Origin: Verpa conica
Taxonomy: Eukaryota; Ascomycota; Pezizomycetes; Pezizales; Morchellaceae
Direction of reading: 5' to 3'
Assembly: GCA_033030425.1 (NCBI GenBank)
Contig: JAUFSD010000003.1
Coordinates: 930,001 to 994,000 of the forward strand
Length of the DNA stretch: 64,000 nucleotides
Shown: one piece after another, positions 11,401-23,775 of the stretch
Layout: every line of letters starts with the position of its first letter
Numbering within the stretch: the stretch's first letter is position 1
Notes under the pieces: model-generated
What the model saw: the letters and a program-made list of their open reading frames with translations, nothing else
What the model was told of the DNA's origin: nothing
The model's database searches: none
Translations under genes and position numbers: made by a program

Positions 11401-11735
11401 GAGAGATGGTAGCAGCTTGAATTGGTAGTAGAGGGAGTTGTGAGAGACCGTAGGGTGGTGCTGTAGACCGGGGGGGGGGAGTAAATGAGTGAGTGAGGCT
11501 CTGTGTCGTAGAAAATATTTGGTGTATGCGGTATGGCCTGTGCGCTGATTAGGCGTCTATTAGTGCCCCACCGCAATATATCAACTCCCCCCCCACCTTG
11601 CTATTACTACTATTCTACTCCACAGCCCCAATATCTCCACTCTAGACTCTTGGATTCACTCTAAAATTCCTGTAATTCATTCCTATTGTGCCTTATACCG
11701 ATTGTTGTCTAAATTCACCCCTCCAACATCCCACC
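11401..11735. promoter_or_regulatory. Divergent TRM1/SLH1 promoter region
   Basis: These 335 bp separate the start codons of TRM1 (minus) and the SLH1-type helicase (plus). They contain a C-rich block and a run of nine G near 11471-11479. No third gene is visible. Confidence 0.5.
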
Positions 11736-14700
11736 ATGAACGGAGCTCCCCCAGATCCTACAGCATGGCGTACCCAACTCTCCCTCATGGAGCAAGCCCT
11801 CTCCGCCCTCCCTCCACCCTCTCCCTCCGAGGAGTACGGAAAAGACCTCTCCCTTGCCGATGACGACCTCTCTACTGGGGACTCTGAGGATCTCTTCGAT
11901 AGCGACGACGACCCCTACACCAGCGCCGAAGAAGACCCCCCCATAGGCCCCACCTGGCTATCTTATAAATGCACCACTTATTGCAACCGTCACAAAACCT
12001 ACGGTCTCCGTGCCGATGAGCTCGAAAATAACCTCACAACACTACTATCAAGTAGTAGTAGTGGTAGTTTCCCCCTCACCTAGGTCAATGATCGATATAC
12101 ATACTTATTATACCCGTACTTTATAGATGATGAGTTACAGTCCTCACTAGCAGATATGCTAGGATACGACGACTTCAACCTTATAATGGAGTTGATATCC
12201 CACCGCGCTGATATTGTTGCGGCGATGACACGCTCCACTGAGGGCGGAGGAGAAGACGCGCTGTTTAGGTTGATGACGAAAGAGCAGCGTGAGGAGGCCC
12301 TTCGGCAGGCAGACTTGGAGCATAAGTCTCGTCCACTAGGACCGAAGCTGGCAGATCCGACGGTGAACTATCCGCATGTGTATCGGGCGCACAGTGCGGG
12401 GAATACATTGAATGCGTTTGGGAAGAAGTATAGTCTGCCGCTTGGAAGCCGGCGTAATGAAGAGAAGGACTTTGAGGAGATTATAATACCGGCTGCGAAG
12501 GTGGGGGTTGTGAAGGCGGATGAAAAGCTGGTAAAGATTGGGGAGATGGATATGTTATGCCAAAATACGTTCAAGGGGTATAAACAGCTTAATAGAATGC
12601 AGAGCTTGTTATATCCGGTAGCTTATACGACGAATGAGAATATGCTTGTTTGTGCGCCCACTGGTGCTGTAAGTTTATCCCCAAATATATCAAGGAAGTT
12701 CATGTATTCTAACTTCATACAGGGCAAAACAAACGCTGCACTGTTAACAATCCTCCACACAATCGGCTCCAACTGCGTCCCCTCTCCCCGAGATGAGCCA
12801 AATGCAGAACGCTTCTACCCTCTCAAGGACGAGTTCAAAATCGTCTATGTGGCACCTATGAAAGCACTTGCAGCCGAGATTGTCGAAAAGTTCAGCTCGC
12901 ACCTCTCCTGGCTCGGCATCGAGGTCCGCGAACTCACAGGAGACATGCAGCTCACAAAATCCGAGATAATGAAAACCCAGATTATTGTCACCACCCCCGA
13001 GAAATGGGACGTCGTAACACGGAAATCAACAGGAGACACAGAACTAGTGCAGAAAGTAAGACTACTAATTATCGATGAAGTACACATGCTACACGATGAT
13101 CGCGGTGCTGTTATTGAAAGTTTAGTAGCCCGTACCCAGAGGCAGGTAGAGACAACACAGAGCATGATCCGGATCGTCGGTTTATCAGCTACCCTGCCAA
13201 ATTTCGTCGATGTTGCAAACTTCCTGAAGGTTAATCTCATGGCTGGACTATTCTATTTTGATGCCTCATTCCGTCCTGTGCCACTGGAACAGCACTTTCT
13301 CGGCGTCAGAGGGAAACCCGGAACCCGCATCTCCAACGAAAACATCGACAAGACAGCATGGGAGAAAGTCAAAGAGATGTTAAAAGAGGACCACCAAGTC
13401 ATGGTATTTGTCCACAGTAGGAAAGACACAATCAAGACGGCAAGAATGTTCTACCAGATGGCGGTCGACGACGGGTGTTCCGAGCTCCTCGACAACACCG
13501 GACACGACCGCTACGACCAGGCTTCGAGGGAGATGGAACGGTCAAAAGGGAGGGAGCTACGCGAGCTGTTCAAAAACGGCTTTGGGGTCCACCATGCTGG
13601 AATGTTAAGGTCCGACAGGAACCTTGTGGAACGTATGTTTGGTGACGGTCTCCTCAAGGTCCTCTGCTGTACCGCTACCCTTGCCTGGGGTGTCAATCTC
13701 CCTGCTGCTGCAGTGGTGATAAAAGGGACCCAAGTATACAACTCCGCAAAAGGAGCATTTATGGATCTTGGAATCCTAGACGTACTACAAATCTTTGGAC
13801 GAGCGGGACGGCCGCAGTTCCAGCAGGTTGGTGTGGGGTTCATTTGCACAACTCACGATAAACTAGCACATTACCTTGCCGCCGTGACGCAGCAACACCC
13901 GATTGAGTCCCGACTCGCAGAGAAGATGGTAGACAACCTGAATGCTGAGATCGCACTGGGAACCATAACAACAGTCCACGAGGCTGTTCAGTGGCTCGGT
14001 GACTCCTACTTATTTGTAAGGTGGAAGAAGAACCCACTACATTATGGGATCGGGTGGGATGAGCTTGCGCAAGATCCGTCGTTAAATGCGAAGCGGAGGG
14101 AACATATCATTAAAGCTGCGAGAAGGCTCCAGCAGACGCAGATGATCATTTTTGATGAACGGACAGAGTCCCTAGCACCGAAAGACGTGGGGAGAATTGC
14201 GAGTAACTTTTATATCCTGAATAACTCCATCGAGACGTTTAATAGGTTTATGAAGCCCCTGGCTTCGGAAGCTGATGTTTTTAATATGATATCGAGGTCT
14301 GCGGAGTTCGACAACATACAGTTCCGGGAGAGCGAGCTCGGGGAGCTCAAAAGGTTGAGGGATGCGAGTTGTCCATGCCAGGTACAGGTTGAGAGGAAAG
14401 AGAAGGATAAAGACCATCCAGACAAGGATATCCCATTTACAGCCCATGAAAAAACGAATATCCTGCTTCAGTCACATATATCGAGGGCGAGTTTCGATGA
14501 TTTTGCGCTGGTGTCAGACTCGGCATATGTTGCCCAGAACTCGGCTAGAATCTGTAGAGCAGTCTTTAAGATTGCACTGAATAGACGATGGGGAAACCTT
14601 TGCCAGGTTCTGCTGTCACTTTGCAAGTCGATCGAGAAAAGGTTTGTCGAGTGATACTTGGTGATTTGTTACTTTACTGATAGCAAAACAGGATGTGGTC

Positions 14701-17700
14701 GTACCAAAGCCCCCTTGCACAGTTTGACTTGCCACGGCCAATTATTGATAAATTAGAAGCAAGAGAAACCTCTATCCCGAGTATGCGAGATATGAGCCCT
14801 ACAGAAATAGGCCAGTTGGTGCATAACCAGGGCTACGGACCAAGAATCGCGAACCTACTAGATAATTTCCCTACTATCAATATCGATGCCGAGATTGCGC
14901 CGCTAAACAGAGACGTGCTAAGGATTAAGCTTTTCATTACTCCAGATTTCAGGTGGAACGATAAGTACCATGGCATGTCTGAACCGTACTGGATCTGGGT
15001 TGAGCATTCAGAAACGGCAGAGATTTACCATTCAGAGTACTTCATCTTGACAAAGAGGAAGCTTAATGCTGATCATGAGCTCAACTTCACAATCCCATTA
15101 TCAGATCCTTTACCATCACAGATTTATATCAGGGCCGTGTCAGATAGGTGGCTGGGTGCAGAGACTGTAGAGCCGGTCTCATTTCAACATTTGATCAGAC
15201 CAGATACAGAGGCTGTTTACACGCCATTACTAAATCTCCAGCCACTACCAATTACCGCGTTGAAGAATGATAAACTACAGAGGATCTACGGCTCAAGGTT
15301 TCAATACTTCAACCCGATGCAGACTCAGATCTTCCATTGTCTCTACCATACCAACTCCAACGTACTCCTAGGCTCCCCAACCGGTAGTGGAAAAACAATT
15401 GCCTGTGAGCTAGCAATGTGGTGGGCATTCCGCGAGAAGCCCGGTTCAAAAGTAGTCTACATTGCACCTATGAAAGCGCTTGTTCGTGAGCGTGTCAAAG
15501 ACTGGTCGGCGAGATTGACAGGGCCAATGGGGCTGAAGCTTGTGGAACTTACGGGTGATAATACCCCAGACACAAGGACGATTCGGGATGCGGATATCAT
15601 TATTACCACCCCTGAGAAATGGGACGGTATTTCTAGGAGTTGGCAGACGAGAAGCTATGTCCGGCAGGTCTCGCTAGTGATTATTGACGAGATACATCTA
15701 CTAGGTGGTGATCGAGGTCCGATTTTAGAGATTATCGTTTCTAGAATGAATTATATCGCGAGCCAGACGGATAATTCTGTAAGATTGATGGGAATGTCGA
15801 CGGCATGTGCGAATGCATCGGATCTAGGGAACTGGTTAGGTGTTAAGGATGGGTTATTCAACTTCAGGCATTCCGTAAGTTGATCTATGACACTGGGGTT
15901 AAATAACCTAATTTCTTGCTAGGTTCGCCCAGTTCCGCTGGAAATCTATATCGATGGTTTCGCAGAGCAGCAGGGATTCTGCCCATTGATGCAGTCTATG
16001 AATAGGCCCGCATACCTAGCTATCAAGACTCATTCGCCAAAGAAACCGGTTATTATATTCGTCGCTTCACGAAGGCAGACAAGACTTACTGCGAAGGATC
16101 TTATCGCATTCTGCGGTATCGAGGATAACCCGCGGCAGTTCTTGGGTGTCGGGGAGGATGAGCTACAGGCGCTGTTAACGAGAGTGAAAGATGGAAGTTT
16201 GAAAGAGGCTCTACAATTTGGTATTGGCCTGCATCATGCTGGTCTGATCGAAGCGGATAGACAACTGGTGGAGGAGCTATTTACGTTTAATAAGATTCAA
16301 ATCCTAGTAGCTACTAGTACCCTTGCTTGGGGTGTCAACCTTCCGGCACATCTAGTCGTTGTTAAGGGAACGCAGTATTTCGATGCAAAATCTGAGGGAT
16401 ATGTAGACATGGACTTGACGGATGTGTTGCAGATGCTTGGGAGAGCTGGACGCCCACAGTTTGATTCTTGTGAGTGTTTGTGACCCTTTTGTGGGATTTA
16501 TCTAACACTGCCTTTGAAATAGCTGGTATTGCCCGTATCTTTACGCAAGATTCAAAGAAATCATTCTACAAATACTTCCTCCATACTGGCTTCCCCGTCG
16601 AGTCTTCACTCCATAAGGTTGTCGATGACCATCTTGGCGCTGAGATCTCGGCGGGCACAATCACGGCGAAGCAGGATGCGTTGGATTATCTCACTTGGAC
16701 ATTCTTCTTCCGTAGACTTCACAAGAACCCAACTTATTATGGGCTCGATATCTCGATGGAGGATCAGGACTCGTTAACGGCCCAGGAGTTAGCGAATGAG
16801 TTCCTTGTAGACATAGTCGAACATTCTTTTTCTGAGTTGGTTAGGTCTGACTGTATACAAAGTTATTCTAATGGTGATGTTGAGAGTACGGCGTTGGGAA
16901 AGATTGCGAGTTACTATTACCTGGTAAGTTTTCCTTTGGTTGTGACCGAGGCGGAATTGACAATCAGTGAACAGTCGCACAAAACTATTCGTAGCCTGAT
17001 TAAGAATGCAAAGCCGAATGCTACACTAGAGAACTGTCTGATGTGGATGTGTTCAGCTACTGAGTACGATGGTAAGTTTGAAAGGGGTATTTAAGTATGA
17101 ACGATATATGCTAAAATAAAACAAAATACTGTAGAACTTCCTGTGCGTCATAACGAAGACCTTATTAATATCGAACTTTCAAAGATCCTTCCGTTTCAGG
17201 CTGAATCCTTTGGCATGCCTATGTGGGATCCTCATGTTAAGGCTTTCCTACTAATCCAAGCATTCATGTCAAGGATTGAACTTCCAATAACGGATTACGT
17301 GACTGATCAGAATTCAGTAAGTGGACCTCCATCCTTCTCTAGATTTATATTGATTACAAAAGTAGGTTCTCGACCAAAGCATTCGTATCTTACAAGCATC
17401 AATCGATGTTCTGGCGGAACTAGGATACTTGTCGAGCTGCATGATGATGATAACACTAATGCAGTGTATCAAACAAGCCCGCTGGCCAGAGGATGGCCCG
17501 TTATCCATGCTACCAGGTGTTGACGTCGAACTAGAGAAAGAGCGCATCGCAAAAGAAAAAAATAATTCATCGCCGCGGAACCTTGCAGAACTCTCGACTG
17601 CATCAAATAGAGAAATGGACCGCTTAATGAACCTAGTTAGAGTACCGGATAACTCACGCGCTGCCGTAAGAATATTACACCCCCTCTTACACCCCCTCTT

Positions 17701-18178
17701 ACAAACTATCACCCATACTAACATAGTATAGTTCGTTCGTACTGTTACAGCCTTACCACAGATCGAAGTCAAGGTTACAAAAGCAACTGCCGATATAGTC
17801 GAGGCCTCCATCTCCCGAAAGAACCCCTCAATCAACCGCGATTTCCGCATCCAAGCACCAAAGTTCCCCAAGCCGCAGACAGAAGGGTACTTTATCCTCT
17901 TAGGGGACGTTCATAAAGACGAGATCTACGCTTTGAAGCGGGTTGGCTTCTCCGCAAAGGGCGGGGGCGGGGGTGGAGATAACCGTAGACCGATGCAAAA
18001 ATTCACGCTAAATCTCCCACCACCAGGATTGGAAGGTGTGGATGTAAGCCTTATTGTAATGTCGGATGGGTATATTGGTTTGGAGAGTAGGTTAGGAGTC
18101 AGGTTACAAACGACACAGGCTGTACCGGGGACGTGGGTGGAGAAGGATCATCCTCTTTTGCAAGGTCAAGTGGAGTAA
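11736..18178 (+). CDS. SLH1: SLH1/ASCC3-type Ski2-like double-cassette RNA helicase
   Basis: Helicase of the ribosome-quality-control trigger (RQT/ASCC) complex, which splits collided ribosomes. Ten exons (11736-12051, 12127-12668, 12723-14641, 14692-15874, 15923-16469, 16523-16923, 16975-17071, 17135-17316, 17366-17665, 17762-18178) sum to 5904 nt, giving 1967 residues, like yeast Slh1. An acidic N-terminus precedes cassette 1, with Walker A APTGAGKT near residue 283 (split by intron 2), DEVH near 404, SATLPN, and a winged helix with Sec63 unit. Cassette 2 has SPTGSGKT near 1154, DEIH near 1258, a diverged motif III (MSTACAN), and a second Sec63/Ig-like unit at the C-terminus. The LNRMQS motif and [14 protein letters not shown] in the linker point to Slh1/ASCC3 rather than Brr2. 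The last acceptor is uncertain: 17750 or 17761. Confidence 0.92.
17675..17698 (+). repeat. Two-copy 12-nt tandem repeat inside an SLH1 intron
   Basis: TTACACCCCCTC is repeated twice directly after the donor of the ninth intron. It lengthens this intron to about 96 nt, where most SLH1 introns are about 50 nt. Confidence 0.7.
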
Positions 18179-18603
18179 TATAGAAGATACTTATAGAAAT
18201 CGGCAAGGGAAAGAACCTTGTATAAAGTACTTAGTTACTCCACATCAAATAAAAGTTTCGTTTAGCTATGTACCATAAAAGAATAGGTATATCAAAGAAA
18301 TATTTAGACACAGCCCTGCCGTTCTAAAGAACCAGCTGGCGGTTAGAGAAGAAAAGGTGAAAAGAAATACTACCAGAGAATACACCAACTCCCGCTAAAA
18401 AAAATTGACCCGCTACCCGGCGAAATCATGAATGAGTACAGTATATAAAGTACAAAATATAGGGTTGTAAGCTAAATGGAAGATAATAATGAAGAAAAGA
18501 AGGCGGGGGTTGTAGTAGCCATAATCGTTGAAACCAGAAAAAGAAAACATCAAAAAGCAAAGTCAGAACTCCTCCTACATCACGCCATAAAATTGTTTAG
18601 TCA
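18179..18603. other. Convergent 3' region between SLH1 and the disordered protein gene
   Basis: The stop codons of the two convergent genes face each other across 425 bp. It is AT-rich and no gene is seen. A 98-codon plus-strand frame starting at 18476 is an antisense shadow of the minus-strand terminal exon. Confidence 0.55.
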
Positions 18604-20441
18604 TTATTGGGCTAGGCCAAGCTGTACCTTCTGCTCATCTTCCACTTTCTTTTGCTCCTGTTGCTGGTGGTGTGGGGGTATAATCGGAAGTTTCGGGTTA
18701 ACCATAGCCTTCCGAATTGGGGCACGGCTAACAAGACGCTGCGATTTTGGAACTATTGGAATAAGGAGCTGACGCTGAGAGATTGAAATTTGTCGCGCGA
18801 TACTTATTTGAGCGGCTGTTTGGATTTGGTCTGTAAGAGGTGATGTCAGTTGGTGCCAGGCTTAGTCGGGAGGTGAGTGAGAATGTATGAAGATGTGTAT
18901 CGTTAAAACTAAATTTTAAACAAACCTTCAGTCATCGGCCCATCTGAAGACTTCGTCACCATCTCCCACTGTGGTTCACCATCATCTTCTTTCGTCATCC
19001 ATTCATCATCTCCTTCATCAAAGCTCCCCCTTGGCGTATCGATTGAGCTCTCCTCCGAGATCTTTGAGATCTTGCTCAGCGACCTGCTGTGGGCTAGTGA
19101 TCTCGGTGTGCCTCCAGTTTTTGGAGCATCTGATTCTTGGCGAGAGTGCTCGTGGACCATATATACTCCTGGTGGAGATGCTGCCTCAGATGTTGTTTTT
19201 GAGCGGGCAAGGCCGCTCGGGCTGGGTGTGCGACTAGTAGCTGCGACACTAGGGAGCGGTGAAACCTCAAGCATGGGAGCGGGGGAGCGGCAGACCTGAC
19301 CGGTCGTTGCGTTTCGTTTGAGAGGGGTTAGATAAAGTTGTGAAGGGTTTTGCTTCTGGAATTCATTCCATGTTAGTTCTGAACGTTTGACCTGTATATT
19401 CTTGTAATAAATTTGGGAGAATGATCTTCTTACCTGACCACTCGCCTGCTGCTTGCTCACGGCATCCCGTGATTTCCGACGAGCAAAAATGGTAGATTTT
19501 TCACTCGGGTGTAGTAAGGTCCCGAACATCACACTATAGCGCTCCATCTCAACCTCTGGGATATCGACATTTAAACAAGGAGCCGGAGAAACACCCTTTT
19601 TTGCTGGTTTCACCTTAGGCGCTAGATGAGGTGATAATTTGTCTCTTGTAACTAATTCTAATTTCTTGACCGGTTCTAGGTCTTGTTGCCTAGGAGGAGA
19701 AGCTCTCTTGCCACCGAAAAAGCCCTTCCCAAACATCTTTCTCCAGCCAGTCTTGGGGGCATCTTCTTGAGGATAATGCTCCTTCCCCCCTTTAATCTTC
19801 TCTTCCTCCTGCCCCCGTTCTTTGCGGAGAGTTTTTCTGGCCCCGCTTGCTACTGGTCCCTTAACTTGCACTTCAAAAGGCTTGTTTGGAAGCCTTGAAG
19901 TTGATGATGATCCTGCATCGTTCGAGTATATATTATACGGAGGAAATATGGAAACCTCCGACCTATCCGACCTTGAGCTCCTCTGGTGCTGAATGATCTC
20001 CGTTGGACTTCCAATGGCCATTCCAATCACAAAACCTTCATCGCCTTCCAGCCCTATACTCGATTCCACTCCATAGTTTGACATTTTTGAAGAGCTTCGA
20101 GGAGGATATTCTGGTAATGGCGGGACTGGTGAAGTCGAGTCCGCCCTGTAAAGTATCGATTGTCGATTATTTGGGTCCGCTGTCTTTGGAAGACCATCCG
20201 CAACGTGCGCAATCCGCAATGTCGTATGGAAGCTAGAAACACTCTTGCGCCGGGCAAGCTTCAGTAGTTTAGTACTGGTCGGTTCATTTGGCACTGTGAC
20301 TGTTGCTGTCGCTGCTGCCGCCGCCGCCGCCGCTGCTGCAGGTGCCTTTATTTCCTGCGCAAAATTAAAGTCCAGTTGGTCGCGAGTGAGCTTCGCTCTA
20401 GCATCGCGGGTCGATTTTGAACGTCGTAGTAGCCCAGACAT
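18604..20441 (-). CDS. Conserved disordered ascomycete protein of unknown function
   Basis: Main exon 20441-18926 joins across a 95-nt intron (18831-18925, donor GTTTGT, acceptor CTTACAG) to a terminal exon 18830-18604, giving 580 residues. The protein is largely disordered, Ser/Lys/Pro-rich, with a polyalanine run at about residues 34-44. Islands look conserved: GWRKMFGKGFFGG (basic-aromatic), LNVDIPEVEMERYSVMFG, LTWNEFQ, and in the last exon ISIARQISISQRQLLIPIVP. I recognise the VEMERYSVMF and ARQISxSxRQxLLxP motifs as recurrent in uncharacterised Pezizomycotina proteins, but no function is assigned. A 42-nt segment at about residues 339-352 begins GTAAGAAG and ends TACAG, keeps the frame, and is probably an extra intron; splicing it would give 566 residues. 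Confidence 0.75.
20308..20342 (-). repeat. Polyalanine-coding GCN repeat
   Basis: A run of GCN codons (minus strand) gives about eleven alanines in a row. The codons mix GCA, GCG and GCC, with a pure (GCG)n core, so slippage-driven length variation is plausible. Confidence 0.8.
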
Positions 20442-22259
20442 GGTAGATCGATATCTTTAAAAAGGGCGCACGGATAGGGCGATTCACGGATATATATGCG
20501 AGAGGACACTCGAGATGCTTAGACGAAAGCAAAGCGTGGGTGGGGTGTTTAGTCGCTGCTTAGGTTGTACGGAAATAAAGGCTTAAGCCAAGGGAATCCC
20601 GGATATCCCAGATGTCGTATCGTAAAAAACTGGGAAATAATTTTGTTTAATTTGAACGGCCAGCCAGTAATCACGGGAGCGATAAAATTATTAAAAGCGG
20701 GGTGGAAAAGTAGGCAAAAATAAATTAAAGGAGGGTGGATAAACTGGAAATATGCGCAAAAACCAAGAGTTTCTTCAAAGGAGTGACTGGAAGTGAAGGG
20801 AAGAGGATCGGAATGATCTGCGGGAAATCCACGCGGGTTAGTAACTAATACATGTAAGAACGTTGAAGGGACCTCGTAAGAAGCAGCCGAAACGCTTCTG
20901 GACGGCTTCTTATATAAATGAGACTCCTAGGTGCGTGCATGTGCCCTAGGGACTGGGTATGTAATACCCCACCAGGGAATCCGGGGGTGATGGATAGCCG
21001 GAGCACATAAATTGAGTAGCAGAAACCTAAGAAGGAGTAGCAGAACACTAGACAGACTTAAACAGCAAGTACACACCGAGTGGTGTCTTTCTTAAGTGCT
21101 CGTATACAAAAAAAATTTGCGGTTAGGGGTAACATATTCCGCGGTGGGAAACGTAAAAATCATTATTTTTTCAGAACCAGGGATCCATGCCTCCTGAAGT
21201 CCTGGTTTCATCTTAGGACGCATCTCAATGTCGGGTGTGTTTTTGAGACGATAGGAGAAAAGTCCTTTTTTTTTCCCCAAGAATTTCGGAAGCGGGAAAT
21301 GAGATGTATAGTTTTTTTTTTTAATTTTTACATAGTTGACTGATAGATGAAGTTGAATTCCACGGAACAAGAGAGTGAGGTCATCGCAGCCAAAGGCACG
21401 TAATTAGGTTGCATTCGAACGTTGCACACCAAAGAGCCTGCTGCCGAGAACTGGCCAACGCCTTCAAGTCCCACGAGCTGCGTTCTATCTGTTCCCGCCC
21501 ACAAAACCCCCAAATAGACCAGCCAGGACCTTGGGAGTCCGATGGAGGGCAACTCGGGGTGACACAGGACATAACCGCGCCGCGGTTTCGGCTGACCCCG
21601 TCCGAAGGGCTGACAGTTAATGTCACCACCATTGAAAGAATTCAGAGAGGATCGTCATCACGGAATAGCGCAGCACTTCCCGGAGATTGGCCGGTACAGC
21701 TATAGCCTTGGACGATGAGTTGGGTGAAATTGTGAATACAGTACTGTCTTGTCGCGCGGTTCCCGTCCTGTTAGTGTTGTCAACAGCGTCAAGCTCTCTG
21801 CGGGCGTTGACAGCAACATTAGAGGCAACGCAAGAATGGTTGGCCTTTGTGTTCAAACCCCTTTTTGCTGCAGAAGTGCTGCAGAACCGACAAATCCCCA
21901 ACACTGGTGAGAAATCAGAAGTGTGTATCTGTGTGTAGTTGTAGTTGTCGTGGGCCATCTCGCAAGAGTATATCTAGCCAATTCCCAGGTGGGGGGAGAG
22001 AGCCGTCTCTCTCCTAGGGAGCCCCACCAGTATAATTCCTTGCCGGCTTCGATTCCCCTCAAAATTCCCCTCAACCTCGCCTTACCGCTCACTCCCCACT
22101 AACAAATCACAGACCACCCCTCCATAACCGCCTCCCCCTTGTCATCTCCTTCCCTCACCTCTCTCATCTCTTTCCCACTACCTAGCTCCACAACATTTGT
22201 TGCTCTATTACCGTTTCCTAAATTCCAAATCTTATTAATCTCCATCAAAAAACTACAGT
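20442..22259. other. 1.8 kb intergenic region upstream of profilin
   Basis: Divergent promoter space between the disordered-protein gene (minus) and profilin (plus). Short frames at 21409-21705 (plus) and 21623-21958 (minus) overlap each other, lack recognisable domains and are not called. T-rich and C-rich tracts close to 22100-22200 suit a profilin promoter. Confidence 0.5.
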
Positions 22260-23012
22260 ATGAGTTGGCAAGGTGAGATGGATTTCCGCTAAATATCATA
22301 CAACAGGGGGAAAGCTTCCTTGCTAACACCTGATATGAAACCCCGCAGCCTATGTTGATTCGAGGTAACACCCCACCGCCAACACTAGCTACACGGGAAT
22401 CAAACCAGAGTCGAAAGAGAATATCGAGAATACATGGAGATTGATAAGAGCGAATTCACTGATACGGGGCCTACTACTCTAGTCTGCTCTCTACCGGAAA
22501 GATCGACCAAGCAGCAATTTTCAGCGCTGCTGGTGACGCCGTGTGGGCTGCGTCTCCCGGTATCAAGGTTAGTTTTTACAATAAAAGCATTTACTTTCAT
22601 GTTTCCTACAGAAAAGAGATACCTATACTCCCAGAGGGGAGAAGTAATACAGAAGCTAACAGTCCCTTCAGGTTGAACCTTCAGAAGTTCAAAGCTTGAT
22701 TAGTGGTTACAAGGACTCTACTCCTCTCTACTCAAGTGGCTTTCATATTGCCAAGGTCAAGTACTTCTGCATCAAAGCTGATGATAGAAGTATCTACGGA
22801 AAGCAGGTATATCCAACACTTCTCCCCAAAACTCGGAAAGATAAAGTTCACTAATTCAGATACCACTACACCTACAGGGCAAAGAAGGCATCGTTTGTGT
22901 CAAGACAAAACAGGCGATCCTAGTTGCCCATTACCCGGAAACCGTCCAACCAGGAGAGGCAGCCAAGACAGTTGAACAGCTCGCTGATTATTTGATCGGT
23001 GTTGGATATTGA
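22260..23012 (+). CDS. PFY1: Profilin
   Basis: Binds actin monomers, poly-proline tracts (formins) and phosphoinositides, controlling filament assembly. Five exons (22260-22272, 22349-22364, 22483-22567, 22672-22806, 22878-23012) sum to 384 nt, giving 127 residues, the normal profilin length. The N-terminus [18 protein letters not shown] with its Trp-containing poly-proline site is assembled from a 13-nt first coding exon, a 16-nt second exon and the third exon. The C-terminal actin and PIP face ([21 protein letters not shown], ending [10 protein letters not shown]) is in the last exon. All donors are GT and acceptors AG. Reading without the micro-exons would lose the N-terminal helix. Confidence 0.97.
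22349..22364 (+). other. 16-nt micro-exon of profilin
   Basis: CCTATGTTGATTCGAG lies between GCAG and GTAACA. With the G of exon 1 and the T of exon 3 it encodes Ala-Tyr-Val-Asp-Ser-Ser, matching profilins. Confidence 0.85.
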
Positions 23013-23775
23013 TAGAATAGGCCGCAAAATACAGCGTTTAGGTCTTTTGTTTTTTGTCTTTTGTCAGTTTTTCCGCGTATGGATCCATAGAAGAATCTAG
23101 TTGATACTGAAGGTGGGAGCTGTGATGTGGCTGGATTGAAATTAAAAAATCGAATATCTCTCCCAGGAATCTCTATATACAAGAAATAATAGTGCTCTTT
23201 TGGCTAGTACATTACTATGAAAATATTACCTGTTCCTTGTCCCCTGTACGCCTGGAATCTCTAATCGAACCTCGTTTGTTTGGAATCTTCCAAGAGTGAC
23301 ATATGACAGTAGAGTAAGGGGGGAGTCAAGATACGGATATCACCGCAATCGGGGGGTTTTACGGAGATTTTATACTAGAGTATTAAAAATTAAATTGTCT
23401 TCCTTTATTACGCATATAAAATGCCGGTTGTAGATATCTCTAATCATCAAATTAACCCCCTTCATCTTTCTTCCTTCCGTCTATATAATAGGTAAATCGT
23501 GCATGTTCTTCGCTTGCTTGTAATGGTATATTACTCTAGACATTAACGCCGCCAAATAAACCCTACACAGGTAGCTGCTGGGTTGCACCTATACCTACGT
23601 TAGCTTAAAGATCCTACCTACGGGGCGAAGTTAACGACCTACCAGTGATTCTTCGTAATGGGCTTTCGAGATAGGGACCGATCTATCCGCAAGCGAGTCA
23701 GTAAAATCACCACTAATATGGCGATTCCTCCCCCATAATATATATCCACGACTTAATATTCCAAATCAAGTACTT
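23013..23775. other. Convergent 3' region between profilin and GOT1
   Basis: Holds the 3' ends of both genes and possibly a missing last exon of GOT1 between 23640 and 23770. A 19-nt sequence at 23309-23327 is identical to one at 1128-1146. No separate gene is seen. Confidence 0.5.

Noticed and set aside
11736..18178. Alternative naming as the spliceosomal helicase Brr2
   Set aside because: The modelled length (1967 residues), the N-terminal [14 protein letters not shown] region and the motif variants fit Slh1/ASCC3; Brr2 is longer with a different N-terminus.
21409..21958. Two overlapping frames on opposite strands (98 and 111 codons) upstream of profilin
   Set aside because: No domain, no conserved motif, no splice partners; both are likely chance frames in a moderately GC-rich promoter region.
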